Below are positions 24,822 to 33,891 of a stretch of DNA of 64,000 nt, one piece after another (the stretch's first letter is position 1; the number at the start of each line of letters is the position of its first letter). Origin of the DNA: CAVPCY01 sp963702525 (GTDB taxonomy: Bacteria > Actinomycetota > Coriobacteriia > Anaerosomatales > PHET01); contig CAVPCY010000012.1 of the NCBI GenBank assembly GCA_963702525.1, positions 1-64,000 on the forward strand, in the 5' to 3' direction. The notes beneath the pieces are model-generated. The model was not told where the DNA came from. It made no database searches and saw nothing but the letters and a program-made list of their open reading frames with translations. The translations under genes were made by a program, and so were the position numbers.

Positions 24822-26030
24822 CTACGGCGCTTCCAGCGCGTCGATCGCGAGCGTCTCGAGTTCCTCGGCGACATCCGGGAAGGCGCGCCCGGTCTCGCGC
24901 GCGATGCGCGCGACGTCGTCGTGCTCGGGCCGGTAGCGCGGTGAGGCGCCGGGAGGTCCCACCTTCACGCGCACGGGGCCGTACGCCGTGTCGATCACCC
25001 GCTGCTCCCGCTCGGCGACGTAGCGCGGCAGGTCGTGGCGTCGGACTCCCAACGTGCCGGTGAGTGCGACGAGACGCTCGGCGAGACGGTCGGCATCGCC
25101 GGTCGCAGCCAGTACCGAGATCAGGTGTCCGGCGCGCCCCTTCTTCATCACGATGGGGGAGAGCCACACGTCGAGTGCGCCCTCGGCCAGCAGCTGCTCG
25201 GCGGCGAACGCGCTCGCCTCTGCCGAGATGTGGTCGACGTTGGTTTCGAGCAGCGTGACCTGCTCGGTGCGAAGCGACGGCGTCGCGGTCGCCGGCTCGC
25301 CCACGATGATGCGGCAGACGTTCGGACTGCCGATCTCGCGCGTGCCGGCGCCGTAGCCGATGTGGTGCGGCACGAGCGGGTCGCACGGGCCGAAGCCGCT
25401 CGCCAGCACGCGCACGAGCGCGGCGCCCGTGGGGGTGGTCAGCTCGCCGGGCGCTTCGCCGTCGCCAGTGCTCGGCCCCGCCACGGTCTCCAGCCCCAAC
25501 AGCAGTGCGGCGGTCGCCGGCGCGGGAACGGGGAGGACGCCGTGCGACGCGGCGACGGTGCCCCAACCGGTGGCGAGCGGCGATGCGACCAGCCGGTCGA
25601 TTCCCAGAGCGTGCAGCGCCGCGCAGGTTCCCACGACGTCGAGGAGCGAGTCGAGCGCTCCCACCTCGTGGAAGTGCACCGAGTCCACGTCGGTGCCGTG
25701 CACGCCGGCCTCGGCCTCGGCCAGAGCCGAGAACACCGCGACCGCGCGTTTCCGCACCGCGTCGGGCAGGCCCGCGGCGGCCAGGTCATCGCGGATGCTC
25801 GCCCACGTGCGCGACGCGGGCTGCTCGGCGGCTTGCACCGACACGCTCAGCGCCGAGACCCCGTGGCTCGATACGCGGGCAACGGTCACGCGGGCCTCCG
25901 GTGCGAGGCGAGCGAGCAGCGCCTGCAGGTCCTCGGCGGTGAAGGCTCCGGTCGCGACGCCGACGTCGAGCAGCGCGCCGAGGAACTTGTCGCCGGACAC
26001 GCCGGTGGAACAGTCGAGGTAGCCGATCAC
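24822..26030 (-). CDS. larC: Nickel pincer cofactor biosynthesis protein LarC
   Basis: 402 residues starting at GTG 26030, matching LarC from end to end: IGYLDCSTGVSGDKFLGAL at the N-terminus, VHFHEVGALDSLLDVVGTCAAL (His-rich acidic stretch), ELTTPTGAALVRVL, ETNVDHISAE and VMKKGRAGHLISVL. LarC is the CTP-dependent nickel insertase (cyclometallase) that puts Ni into the pincer cofactor of LarA-type racemases. In lactobacilli LarC is made by a programmed frameshift; here it is one continuous frame. Start overlaps the larB stop (GTGA). No larA or larE is in this window. Confidence 0.95.
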   Translation of the reverse strand: MIGYLDCSTGVSGDKFLGALLDVGVATGAFTAEDLQALLARLAPEARVTVARVSSHGVSALSVSVQAAEQPASRTWASIRDDLAAAGLPDAVRKRAVAVFSALAEAEAGVHGTDVDSVHFHEVGALDSLLDVVGTCAALHALGIDRLVASPLATGWGTVAASHGVLPVPAPATAALLLGLETVAGPSTGDGEAPGELTTPTGAALVRVLASGFGPCDPLVPHHIGYGAGTREIGSPNVCRIIVGEPATATPSLRTEQVTLLETNVDHISAEASAFAAEQLLAEGALDVWLSPIVMKKGRAGHLISVLAATGDADRLAERLVALTGTLGVRRHDLPRYVAEREQRVIDTAYGPVRVKVGPPGASPRYRPEHDDVARIARETGRAFPDVAEELETLAIDALEAP

Positions 26031-26863
26031 GGATGCCGGCCAGTGAAGGCGTCAGGACCTGCCTGTGCGTCGGCCGCTGCGTCGAACTCGGCCTCCCACG
26101 CCGGGCGGTTGATGCGCGATGCGAGCACGGCGGCTCCGAAGCCGTTGTCGATGTTGACCACGCCGATGCCGCCGGCGCACGAGTTGAGCATAGTGAGGAG
26201 CGCCGAGACCCCCCCGAAATTGGCGCCGTATCCCACGCTCGTGGGCACGGCCACGACCGGCACGTTGACGAGCCCCGCGACCAGTGAGGGCAGCGCGCCC
26301 TCCATGCCGGCGACCGCGATGACCACGCGCGCCGCGCGCAGCTTGTCGGTGTGGGCCAGCACGCGGTGCACGCCGGCGACGCCCACGTCGTAGAGGCGTT
26401 CGACCTTGGAGCCCATCACTTCGGCGCAGACGGCCGCCTCCTCTGCGACGGGGATGTCGGCGGTGCCTGCGCTGGCGACCACGACACTGCCCTCGGCAGG
26501 CGGGTCTTCTCGGCGGTCGATCACCACGAGCCGGGGAAGCTCCAAGTGCACCGCATCGGGGGCGACCGTGATGAGGGCCTCCGCGTGCGCAGGTTCGGCT
26601 CGGGTGGCGAGCACGACGCTGCCGCGTGAGAGCAGCTCGAGGCCGATCGACGCGACCTGCTCGGGCGACTTGCCCTGGCAGAAGATGACCTCGGGAAAGC
26701 CGCAGCGCAGCGCGCGGTCGTGATCGATGCGGGCTTCGGGCGAACCGCTCACCGAGCCGACCTCGGCAGCGGACAGCCGGGCCAGGTCTGTCAGCGCCCC
26801 GTCGGGCGAAAGCGAGCCGGCGGCTACTGCCTCGAGCAGCTCTCGGATGCGTTCGGGTTCCAT
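26027..26863 (-). CDS. larB: Nickel pincer cofactor biosynthesis protein LarB
   Basis: 278 residues. LarB carboxylates and hydrolyses nicotinic acid adenine dinucleotide to start pincer cofactor synthesis. Visible: FPEVIFCQGKSPEQV, VVVASAGTADIPVAEEA, KVERLYDVGVAGVHR, VIAVAGMEGALPSLVAGLV and PTSVGYGANFGGVSALL, the PurE-like C-terminal domain signatures. ATG 26863 (MEPERIREL) chosen, with AAGGA upstream; a TTG at 26884 is an alternative. Overlaps larC by four bases. Confidence 0.93.
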   Translation of the reverse strand: MEPERIRELLEAVAAGSLSPDGALTDLARLSAAEVGSVSGSPEARIDHDRALRCGFPEVIFCQGKSPEQVASIGLELLSRGSVVLATRAEPAHAEALITVAPDAVHLELPRLVVIDRREDPPAEGSVVVASAGTADIPVAEEAAVCAEVMGSKVERLYDVGVAGVHRVLAHTDKLRAARVVIAVAGMEGALPSLVAGLVNVPVVAVPTSVGYGANFGGVSALLTMLNSCAGGIGVVNIDNGFGAAVLASRINRPAWEAEFDAAADAQAGPDAFTGRHP

Positions 26864-27001
26864 GTGGGCGGCGTCCTTCGGCAAGAGAAGCGGCTCGCGT
26901 TCGCGCGTAAGCCGCAGGTCATCACGGTATCGTGCTCTATACTACTACCACGTCCGAGCCGTGCTCTGTCGCGCGGCCCATTCGAGAAGGAGCTGACAGC
27001 C

Positions 27002-27829
27002 ATGTCACGCTACGCGTTCCTCGGCCCTGCCGGGACCTTCTCGGAGGAAGCGCTCTTCACGCTGGCCATCGAGGAGGTCGAGCCCGTACCCTACGCCACC
27101 ATCGCGGAGGTCTTCGAGGCGGTGGAGCGCGGACAGGCCGATGCGGGCGTGGTGCCGATCGAGAACTCGGTTGAGGGGTCGGTGCCGGCGACACTCGACG
27201 CACTCGCGTTCGACACGCAACTCGAGATCCAGACCGAGCTCGTGCTCGACATCCACCACTGCCTCGTGGTCGCACCGGGTACGGCACTGGGCGACATCAC
27301 GCAGATCGTCGCGCATCCGCAGGCGAGCGGTCAGTGCCGTCGTTGGCTCGCGCGGCACCTGCTGGGGCGACCGGTCACGGCTGCGAACTCGAACGCCGAG
27401 GCGGTCCAGACCGCGGTGGCGAACCCCGGTACCGCAGCGATCGGGCCGGCACTGGCGTCGAAGCTCTACGGCGGCGAGATCCTCGAGCCCGACATCGAGG
27501 ACTACGCGGGTAACCAGACGCGCTTCGTGGTGATCGGCCGAGGACTGCGCTCGCGGACCGGCGCCGACAAGACCTCGCTGGCGCTGTTCATGAAGAAGGA
27601 CAAACCCGGCGCGCTGCTGATGATCCTGAGCGAGTTCGCCTACGGCGATATCAACCTCACGAAGATCCAGTCGCGTCCCACCAAGCGCCAGTTGGGCGAC
27701 TACATGTTCTTCGTCGACCTCGAGGGGCACGTGGACGACCAGAACGTGCGCACGGCGCTCGACTGCCTGAGGCTGAAGCTGCGCGAGGTCAAGGTGCTGG
27801 GGAGCTACCCTCGCGCCGAGAGCCGATAG
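27002..27829 (+). CDS. pheA: Prephenate dehydratase
   Basis: 275 residues converting prephenate to phenylpyruvate for phenylalanine synthesis. Substrate domain: RYAFLGPAGTFSEEAL, GVVPIENSVEGSVP and the TRF motif in GNQTRFVVIGR. C-terminal ACT domain (about residues 190-265) with KPGALLMILSEF and KIQSRPTKRQLGDY, the phenylalanine-binding ESRP region. Start fixed by AAGGAGCTGACAGCC before the ATG. A good -10 hexamer TATACT (26938-26943) lies 58 bases upstream, without an obvious -35. Confidence 0.95.
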   Translation: MSRYAFLGPAGTFSEEALFTLAIEEVEPVPYATIAEVFEAVERGQADAGVVPIENSVEGSVPATLDALAFDTQLEIQTELVLDIHHCLVVAPGTALGDITQIVAHPQASGQCRRWLARHLLGRPVTAANSNAEAVQTAVANPGTAAIGPALASKLYGGEILEPDIEDYAGNQTRFVVIGRGLRSRTGADKTSLALFMKKDKPGALLMILSEFAYGDINLTKIQSRPTKRQLGDYMFFVDLEGHVDDQNVRTALDCLRLKLREVKVLGSYPRAESR

Positions 27830-27835
27830 CGCGAC

Positions 27836-28279
27836 CTACCTGCGGGGAGTGTCCTCGTCGTAGACCAGCCCCGCGTCGAACACGCCGGGTCTCGTCTTGA
27901 GCGAGTCGACGGTCAACTGCTCCTGGCCCTCGCCCACGATGACCACGTAGCGCCCGCCACCTAGGGAAACCACGTCGTCAGAGCGCACCGCCGTACCGGC
28001 AAGTACCTTTTCGATCGTCGTATCCTTCGAGACCCAGACCGAGACGACTCCAGGCAACGGTTCGTACCGGGGCACAGAGACGATGCTCTTGTCGCCGCCA
28101 CCACCGCCACCGACCGGATTGGCGCCGCCGCAGTTCCTGAGCAGCAGCAGTATCAGGATGATGATGACGATGAGGATCAGCACGCCGACGACGTTCCATG
28201 CACTGGGGCCCGAGCGTTCCTCGGCAGATTGGTCCTGAGCGACCGGTGCCTCTTCGGGCTGCAGTGGTTCGTCGGCCAT
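27836..28279 (-). CDS. Small single-pass membrane protein with extracellular PASTA-like domain
   Basis: 147 residues: acidic N-terminus, one transmembrane helix (VVGVLILIVIIILILLLL, about residues 30-47), a Gly-rich linker, then about 85 residues of beta structure, with VSVPRYEPLPGVVSVWVSK recalling half of a PASTA fold. No function assigned. The ATG has GAGGAGACTGAC upstream and a TATACT -10-like box lies about 60 bases before it (28332-28337 reversed). Convergent with pheA, six bases between stops. Confidence 0.6.
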   Translation of the reverse strand: MADEPLQPEEAPVAQDQSAEERSGPSAWNVVGVLILIVIIILILLLLRNCGGANPVGGGGGGDKSIVSVPRYEPLPGVVSVWVSKDTTIEKVLAGTAVRSDDVVSLGGGRYVVIVGEGQEQLTVDSLKTRPGVFDAGLVYDEDTPRR

Positions 28280-28390
28280 CGTCAGTCTCCTCGAGCGCGG
28301 CGGCTTGCGCGCTGGTCTCCCCCTGCTGACGAGTATAGCCGACCGAAGGGCGCGACCTGCGTGCCGCTGGGCGGGAGCCGTGCTGGCCCG

Positions 28391-29116
28391 TCAGGCGCCA
28401 GCGAGCCGATCGAGCCCGACCTCGCTGAGCAACTCGCACAGCGTCTCGCCGTCGACCACCGTGCACACGCGGTAGCGATCCTCGGTGGGCTGTCCCGCCG
28501 GCGCGTCTGCCGCCAGGGGAGGTGCGACGCCCCCGGGACCCACGAACTCCCCGGTTGCGAGCCGTACGAGCCGGTCGCTGACCACGGTCGGCAGATCGGG
28601 AGCTACCGAGAGCAGCATGTCGTCGTTGTAGATCATGCGGACCGTGGGCAGCCACGAAGGCGGCACGCCGAGCGAGAGAAGGTAGTCGTCGGTGAATCCG
28701 CTGAAGAGGCCCGCGGCAGGGGCCTGGCCACCCGCGATTCGTGAGGCATGCGTGACCGCCCCGTGCGACGCCAGCCTCTGCTCGGCTTCGGCCGGGTCCT
28801 CGACGATCTGCATCTCCCCGGTCACCGGGTGGCACTCGATGCACCTCTTGCTCGCCCAGGCGTAGGCTTCGTCGTGTTGCCCCACGTAGAGCAGCACGAT
28901 CTCGTCGCTGTCGATATGGCCTATGGCGCGCAGGTCGTGCGTCACCTTGAGCGAACGGATGGTCCTGTCGCCGGCGTCGTGGACGATCTCGGGCCGAAGT
29001 CCGGCCGCGTCGGGCGCGTGCACCAGCTTGTCGAGAAACGCGGCAACTCGCTTACCGTCTCCCGGCGAGAGGTCGGTGAGCGCCTCGATGAAGCTGTCGG
29101 TCATCGATATCCGCAC
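28391..29116 (-). CDS. Orphan ParE/RelE-like domain protein related to N-termini of UvrD-type helicases
   Basis: 241 residues. The N-terminal about 100 residues fit a RelE/ParE toxin fold: TDSFIEALTDLSPGDGKRV, GLRPEIVHDAGDRTIRSLKV, DLRAIGHI and VLLYVGQHDEAYAWASKR. This 'HDEAYxWA' version is best known as a fused module at the start of certain UvrD/REP-type helicases. The C-terminal half (FTDDYLLSLGVPPSWLPTVR) resembles the linker that follows in those helicases, but no helicase motor is present or adjacent. Start GTG 29116 behind GGGAG. No antitoxin gene is adjacent. A stand-alone regulator or a truncated helicase are both possible. Confidence 0.55.
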   Translation of the reverse strand: MRISMTDSFIEALTDLSPGDGKRVAAFLDKLVHAPDAAGLRPEIVHDAGDRTIRSLKVTHDLRAIGHIDSDEIVLLYVGQHDEAYAWASKRCIECHPVTGEMQIVEDPAEAEQRLASHGAVTHASRIAGGQAPAAGLFSGFTDDYLLSLGVPPSWLPTVRMIYNDDMLLSVAPDLPTVVSDRLVRLATGEFVGPGGVAPPLAADAPAGQPTEDRYRVCTVVDGETLCELLSEVGLDRLAGA

Positions 29117-29177
29117 GAGCGGCTCCCACTTGCCGTGATTGCGGCGCTACTGCCGCGACGCACGTACCTCGGATAGT

Positions 29178-30165
29178 CTAGCGCGGGAACTCCATACCCA
29201 TGGACGGGTCCCACACCCGCCACGGGTGGTCGGGGTCGTGCTTGGCCGCATACATCGCGATATCGGCCTTGACGACCAGGCTGCGTGGGTCGTCGAGGGC
29301 CGAGTCGTACACCGAGAAGCCGATCGAAGCGGTGACTTGACGCGCACCTTGCCCTCGAGATAGGCTTTCGTATCTCTGTGAGAAGCCGCTTTGCGACCTG
29401 GTTGAGCTCGCCTCGCGACTTCAGCCGAGGAAGCACGATGACGAACTCGTCACCGCCTATGCGCGAGACCAGGTCCTGTTGGCGGATGCAGGCGAGCAGC
29501 CGCGTTGCGATGGTGGTGAGTACCTTGTCGCCAACCTCGTGTCCGTGGGCGTCGTTGACGGGCTTGAAGTGGTCCAGGTCTATGTAGGCGAGTCCGAGCA
29601 TGTCATGGTGACGCCTCGACTCCGCGAGAGCGACCCGGAGCCGCTCGTCGAGCGCCGCTCGGTTGGAGAGCCCGGTGAGCGCGTCGTGAAATGCGAGGTA
29701 GACGAGGCGGGCTTCCGCCTTCTTACGCTCGCTGATGTCGCGGATAACGCTCACGACCACCGGCCCGTCCTCGGTGACCACCCGGCGCGCAGACACCTCG
29801 GTGGGTACGCTGGTGCCGTTTCCGCAGCGCGCGACGCTCTCGAAGTCGAGCTGCCCCTCGTCGAGGATGGCCCGCAACCGCTCCTCGACGCCCTCGGCGG
29901 CCTCCGGCGCAACCCAGCCGAGCGGTCCCAAGGCGAGCATCTCTTGCTGCGAGTAGCCGAGCATCGCGCACGCCCCGCGGCTGAAGAACAGCATGCGACC
30001 GTCGAGATGGTGCACGATGATGGCATCCGGCAGCGCGTCGACGATCGTGCGCAGAACCGCGGACTGCTCCTCGAATGGCAGGTCGTAGAGCAGGTCGATT
30101 GCGCCGCAGTCCTCGTCCTCGGCGTCGTCAGGTACGGGATGGAGGGTGTCGAGAGGGTCCTTCAC
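29178..30165 (-). CDS. PAS-GGDEF diguanylate cyclase (one frameshift near the end)
   Basis: About 328 residues. An acidic N-terminus, PAS domain (VDALPDAIIVHHLDGRMLF, GYSQQEML), then a GGDEF domain with IDLDHFKPVNDAHGH and RIGGDEFVIVLPRL. The inhibitory RxxD site is absent: the usual Arg is Gln (RQQD precedes the motif). Near 29366 the frame breaks; on the other side the expected end reads VTASIGFSVYDSA, KADIAMYAAKHDP. GTG start at 30165, five bases after the previous stop. Makes c-di-GMP if intact. Confidence 0.75.
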
Positions 30166-30170
30166 ATTGT

Positions 30171-31088
30171 CTAGCGTACCCGTCGAGCCCGCCTTTTCGA
30201 CTCGTACATCGCGATATCGGCCCGCGCGACAAGCGAGCGAGCGTCGTCGCGGCTCGGGTCGTAGAGGGCCGCACCTGTCGCCGCGCCCAGGTCGAACTCG
30301 AGTGTGCTGCTGATCTTGAGGCGCTTGCCGACCGTCTCCCTGAGCTTCGCGGCTACGCCCTCCAGGTCGGCCGCACCGTCGAGACGCGGCAGGATGACCA
30401 CGAACTCGTCGCCGCCGAGTCGGGCGACGACGTCCTCCGAGCGGACCGCCCCTTCGAGGCGTCGGGCCATGGCGATGAGCACCGCATCCCCCGCGCTGTG
30501 ACCGTAGTTGTCGTTGATCGCCTTGAAGTCGTCGATGTCGAGGTAGATGACGCCCAAGCAGTCGCCGTGCCGGTCTGCCGAGGCCATGGCTGCGGCCAGG
30601 CGCTCGTCGAACGAGACGCGGTTGGCGAGGCCAGTAAGCGCATCGTGGAACGCGAGGTCGTGCAGCATTCGCTCGGCACGGACCCGCTCGGTCACGTCGT
30701 GCGATACCGAGACGACCAGCGGCCCGAAGCGCGTCTCGGCGAGCTTGGAGTGGACCTCCATGACCACGAATCGGCCATCGGGCAGTGTGAGCTCTGACTG
30801 GAAGGTCACGCCCTCGGGATCGCGCATGCGCTCGATACGCGCCGCAGCGTCCGCGGGATTGCCGATACTCGTCCAGCCGAAGGGCGGCAGCTTCGCGAAC
30901 TCCTTCGGGGTGAGGCCCAAGTTGGTCGCGCACGCCTCGTTGAACAACGCGATCGTGCCGTCGGGGCGGTGCATGAGGATTCCCTCGCAGGTGGACGAGA
31001 GCGCCAGCTGACACAGTTCCAGCTCGGCTTGAACGTCGTTGCTCAAGTCGATCTGGTCTCGGAACCTCTCTCCGATGTGAAGTGCCAT
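30171..31088 (-). CDS. PAS-GGDEF diguanylate cyclase
   Basis: 305 residues from ATG 31088 behind GGAAGGTGG. PAS domain (LSSTCEGILMHRPDGTIALF, VSVSHDVTERVRAE) followed by GGDEF: LDIDDFKAINDNYGHSAGD and an intact RLGGDEFVVILPRL, with the RSED inhibitory (RxxD) site five residues before it. The C-terminal KADIAMYxxK-like segment reads RADIAMYESKRRARR. Soluble; senses an unknown cytoplasmic signal. Second of three tandem cyclase genes. Confidence 0.88.
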   Translation of the reverse strand: MALHIGERFRDQIDLSNDVQAELELCQLALSSTCEGILMHRPDGTIALFNEACATNLGLTPKEFAKLPPFGWTSIGNPADAAARIERMRDPEGVTFQSELTLPDGRFVVMEVHSKLAETRFGPLVVSVSHDVTERVRAERMLHDLAFHDALTGLANRVSFDERLAAAMASADRHGDCLGVIYLDIDDFKAINDNYGHSAGDAVLIAMARRLEGAVRSEDVVARLGGDEFVVILPRLDGAADLEGVAAKLRETVGKRLKISSTLEFDLGAATGAALYDPSRDDARSLVARADIAMYESKRRARRVR

Positions 31089-31120
31089 CGTGGCACCACC
31101 TTCCGGGCCCTGCGCGCGGA

Positions 31121-32350
31121 CTACAGCCACGCGATCTCCCATCCCGGAATCCCGGTCTGGCGCGAGCCGTACATGGCGAGGTCGGCGCGGACCACGAACG
31201 CGTCCGCACTCTCGTCGGGCTCGTGCAGGGCGAGTCCGATGCTCACCGAGACCGAGAACCGGTGCTCGGCGATGCGCATGGGTTTGGATACCTCCTCGGC
31301 TATCTTTGCGGCTATGGCGGGCAGGTCTTGCGGGCGACTCAGGCGGGGCAGGAGCACGATGAACTCGTCACCCCCCATCCGGGCGACGAGGTCGGATTCA
31401 CGAACAGCTGCGTTGAGCCGCTCGGCGACGATACGCAGGGCCTGATCGCCGACGCTGTGGCCCATCGTGTCGTTGACGGGCTTGAAGTCGTCGAGATCGA
31501 TATAGGCGATTCCCGTGGTGTCGCCGTGGCGCGCGGCACTCGACAGCTCGCGCTCGAGCTCGTCGGCAAGCAGGAAGCGATTGGCGAGCCCGGTCAGGTT
31601 GTCGTGGTAGGCGAGGTAGCGGACCATCTCCTCGGCGTTCATGCGGTCGGTGACGTCGCGCACGGTTGAGACGACGAGGGGGCCTCGCGAGCAGTCGAGC
31701 ATCCTGGCGTGCACCTCGCGGTACAGCTCGCTGCCGTCCGGCCGCACGTCGTGTGCTGTGAAACGAACCTCTCGCTGTATCCGGAGTTGAGCGGAGCGCG
31801 CGGCGATCTTGGGGCGCTCCTCGCGCTCGACCCAGCCCCACGGTCCGGCTGCCTGCATCTCGGCGAGGCTGTCGTAGCCCCACTGCGCGAGCATGGCGCG
31901 GTTGGCATATACGACGTCGCCCGAGGGGGTGTGGGCGATCATGCCGTCGAGGCACTCTTCCAGGAGCAGCGAGCGCAGCTCCAGGTCGTCTCGGCAGTTC
32001 ACGAGCTGCTCGCGCAGGAGCAGCAGCACGGTGCCGTCTTCGTCGCCACCGCAGCGGCTTGCCGTCACCTCGGCGCGAAACTCCGTCCCGTCCCCTCGGA
32101 GCTGGGCGGCCATGAAGGCGCGCGGCGAGCCGGTGCATGAAGCGATCTCACCGATGAGCGAGTCGGCGTGATTGTCGGCGCACAGCTCGTCCAGTCGGAG
32201 CCCTGCCAGCTCCTGGGGGGGACGCTGGTAGAGGTGACACGCTGGTGCGTTCGCGGATCTAACGGTCATCGCTTCGTCGATGACCAGACATGCGTCACCC
32301 AGCAGCTCGATGAAGCTGTAGGTATCGCTGCCCTGAGTCGCGGACTGCAT
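31121..32350 (-). CDS. PAS-PAS-GGDEF diguanylate cyclase
   Basis: 409 residues. Two PAS domains (GDACLVIDEAMTVRSANA; LDGMIAHTPSGDVVYANRAML) and a GGDEF domain with IDLDDFKPVNDTMGH, RESD inhibitory site and RMGGDEFIVLLPRL. The motif is intact, so it should make c-di-GMP with product feedback. Start ATG 32350 behind GGGGAGGTGA. First of three paralogous genes read in the same direction; the next begins 33 bases after its stop. Confidence 0.9.
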   Translation of the reverse strand: MQSATQGSDTYSFIELLGDACLVIDEAMTVRSANAPACHLYQRPPQELAGLRLDELCADNHADSLIGEIASCTGSPRAFMAAQLRGDGTEFRAEVTASRCGGDEDGTVLLLLREQLVNCRDDLELRSLLLEECLDGMIAHTPSGDVVYANRAMLAQWGYDSLAEMQAAGPWGWVEREERPKIAARSAQLRIQREVRFTAHDVRPDGSELYREVHARMLDCSRGPLVVSTVRDVTDRMNAEEMVRYLAYHDNLTGLANRFLLADELERELSSAARHGDTTGIAYIDLDDFKPVNDTMGHSVGDQALRIVAERLNAAVRESDLVARMGGDEFIVLLPRLSRPQDLPAIAAKIAEEVSKPMRIAEHRFSVSVSIGLALHEPDESADAFVVRADLAMYGSRQTGIPGWEIAWL

Positions 32351-32579
32351 CAGCGTGTCACCTCCCCTGCCTCACTCATGAAGACAACCATCGTACTTTC
32401 GGTATCGGTGCAGGTAGGGGCGGTATGAGTGACCAAAATCACAGGAGAACCAACTATTTGTCTAAACATGGTGGCTGATCGTGCCGACAACACACGGTTT
32501 GCGCTGCTGCCTTCGCTATACTCGCAATCGGCGGGAGTCGGTTTCCGCCCTGGCGCACCGCATCGAAAGGCGTGGGCAG

Positions 32580-33863
32580 ATGCTTGAAGCGAAGTTCGTC
32601 CGAGAGAACCCTGACGCCGTTCGCACCGCGATGCGGAACCGCGGGGCCGAGTGGGACCTCGACGGCTTCCTCGGCCTGGATGAGACGCGCCGCAAGCTGA
32701 TCGGCGAGGTGGAGGGGTTGCAGGCACGCCGCAACGAGGCCTCCAAGGCGATCGGCGCGCTGATGAAGGACGGTAAGCGCGACGAGGCCGACGCGGCCAA
32801 AGATGAGGTCCGCGGCATCAACGAGCGGATCGCCGAGCTGGAGTCGCAGGCCGATGGGGTCGACGCCGAGGTGCGCGAGCTGCTCATGACCGCGCCGAAC
32901 ATCCCGCACGAGTCGGTACCGGCGGGCGCAAGCGAGGACGACAACGTCGAGACCGCTCGCTGGGGAAAGCCGCGCGAGTTCGACTTCGAGCCCAAGGCGC
33001 ACTGGGATCTGGGCCCCGAGCTCGGCATCATCGATTTCGAGCGAGGCGTCAAGCTCGCCAAGTCGCGCTTCGTGCTGCTCGGCGGAATGGGTGCGAAGCT
33101 CGAGCGGGCGCTCATCAACTTCATGCTCGATACGCACGAGACCGCCGGTTACCGCGAGTGGTGGCCGCCTGCGCTCGCGAACGCCGAGACGCTCACAGGC
33201 ACGGGCCAGCTGCCCAAGTTCGAGGAGGACCTGTTCAAGACAGGTGAGGGGCTCTACCTGATCCCCACCGCCGAGGTCCAGCTCACCAACATCCACCGCG
33301 ACGAGGTGCTCGAGGCCGAGCAGCTGCCGCTGCTCTACACCGCGTACACGCCGTGCTTCCGCGAGGAAGCAGGCTCGGCCGGCCGAGACACCCGCGGGAT
33401 GATCCGCGTGCACCAGTTCGACAAGGTCGAGCTCGTGAAGTTCGCAAGGCCCGAGGAGTCGATGGACGCGCTCGAGGGCATGGTGGCCGACGCGTGCAAG
33501 ATCCTGCAGCTGCTCGAGCTCCCGTATCGCGTGATCGTGCTGTGCACCGGCGACATGGGCTTTGGCGCCGCGAAGACCTACGACATCGAGGTGTGGCTAC
33601 CCAGCTACGGCGCGTACAAGGAGATCTCCAGTTGCTCGAACTGCTGGGACTTCCAGGCACGCCGCGCGAGCATCAAGTACCGCTCGCCGGGCGAGTTCAA
33701 GGGCTCGCGGCTGGTGCATACGCTCAACGGCTCGGGGCTTGCGGTGGGACGCACTCTCGCCGCGGTGCTGGAGAACTACCAGCGCGCCGATGGCAGCGTC
33801 GAGATCCCGGAGGTGCTGCGCCCGTACGTGGGCGGCAAGGCCGAGGTCCGCGCGGAAGGCTAG
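32580..33863 (+). CDS. serS: Seryl-tRNA synthetase
   Basis: 427 residues, full length for bacterial SerRS: N-terminal coiled-coil arm (about 30-100), then class II core with motif 2 FREEAGSAGRDTRGMIRVHQF and motif 3 NGSGLAVGRTLAAVLENYQ, plus TAEVQLTN. Start ATG 32580 (MLEAKFVREN) behind AAAGG. A -10-like TATACT lies at 32517-32522. I looked for a T-box leader in the 229 bases upstream and see none. Divergent from the diguanylate cyclase genes. Confidence 0.97.
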   Translation: MLEAKFVRENPDAVRTAMRNRGAEWDLDGFLGLDETRRKLIGEVEGLQARRNEASKAIGALMKDGKRDEADAAKDEVRGINERIAELESQADGVDAEVRELLMTAPNIPHESVPAGASEDDNVETARWGKPREFDFEPKAHWDLGPELGIIDFERGVKLAKSRFVLLGGMGAKLERALINFMLDTHETAGYREWWPPALANAETLTGTGQLPKFEEDLFKTGEGLYLIPTAEVQLTNIHRDEVLEAEQLPLLYTAYTPCFREEAGSAGRDTRGMIRVHQFDKVELVKFARPEESMDALEGMVADACKILQLLELPYRVIVLCTGDMGFGAAKTYDIEVWLPSYGAYKEISSCSNCWDFQARRASIKYRSPGEFKGSRLVHTLNGSGLAVGRTLAAVLENYQRADGSVEIPEVLRPYVGGKAEVRAEG

Positions 33864-33891
33864 CCACAGCCGTCGGGCGACCCAGCGCACA

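Noticed and set aside
32351..32579. Possible T-box leader before serS
   Set aside because: No T-box consensus (AGGGTGGNACCGCG) and no specifier stem seen; only a -10-like box.
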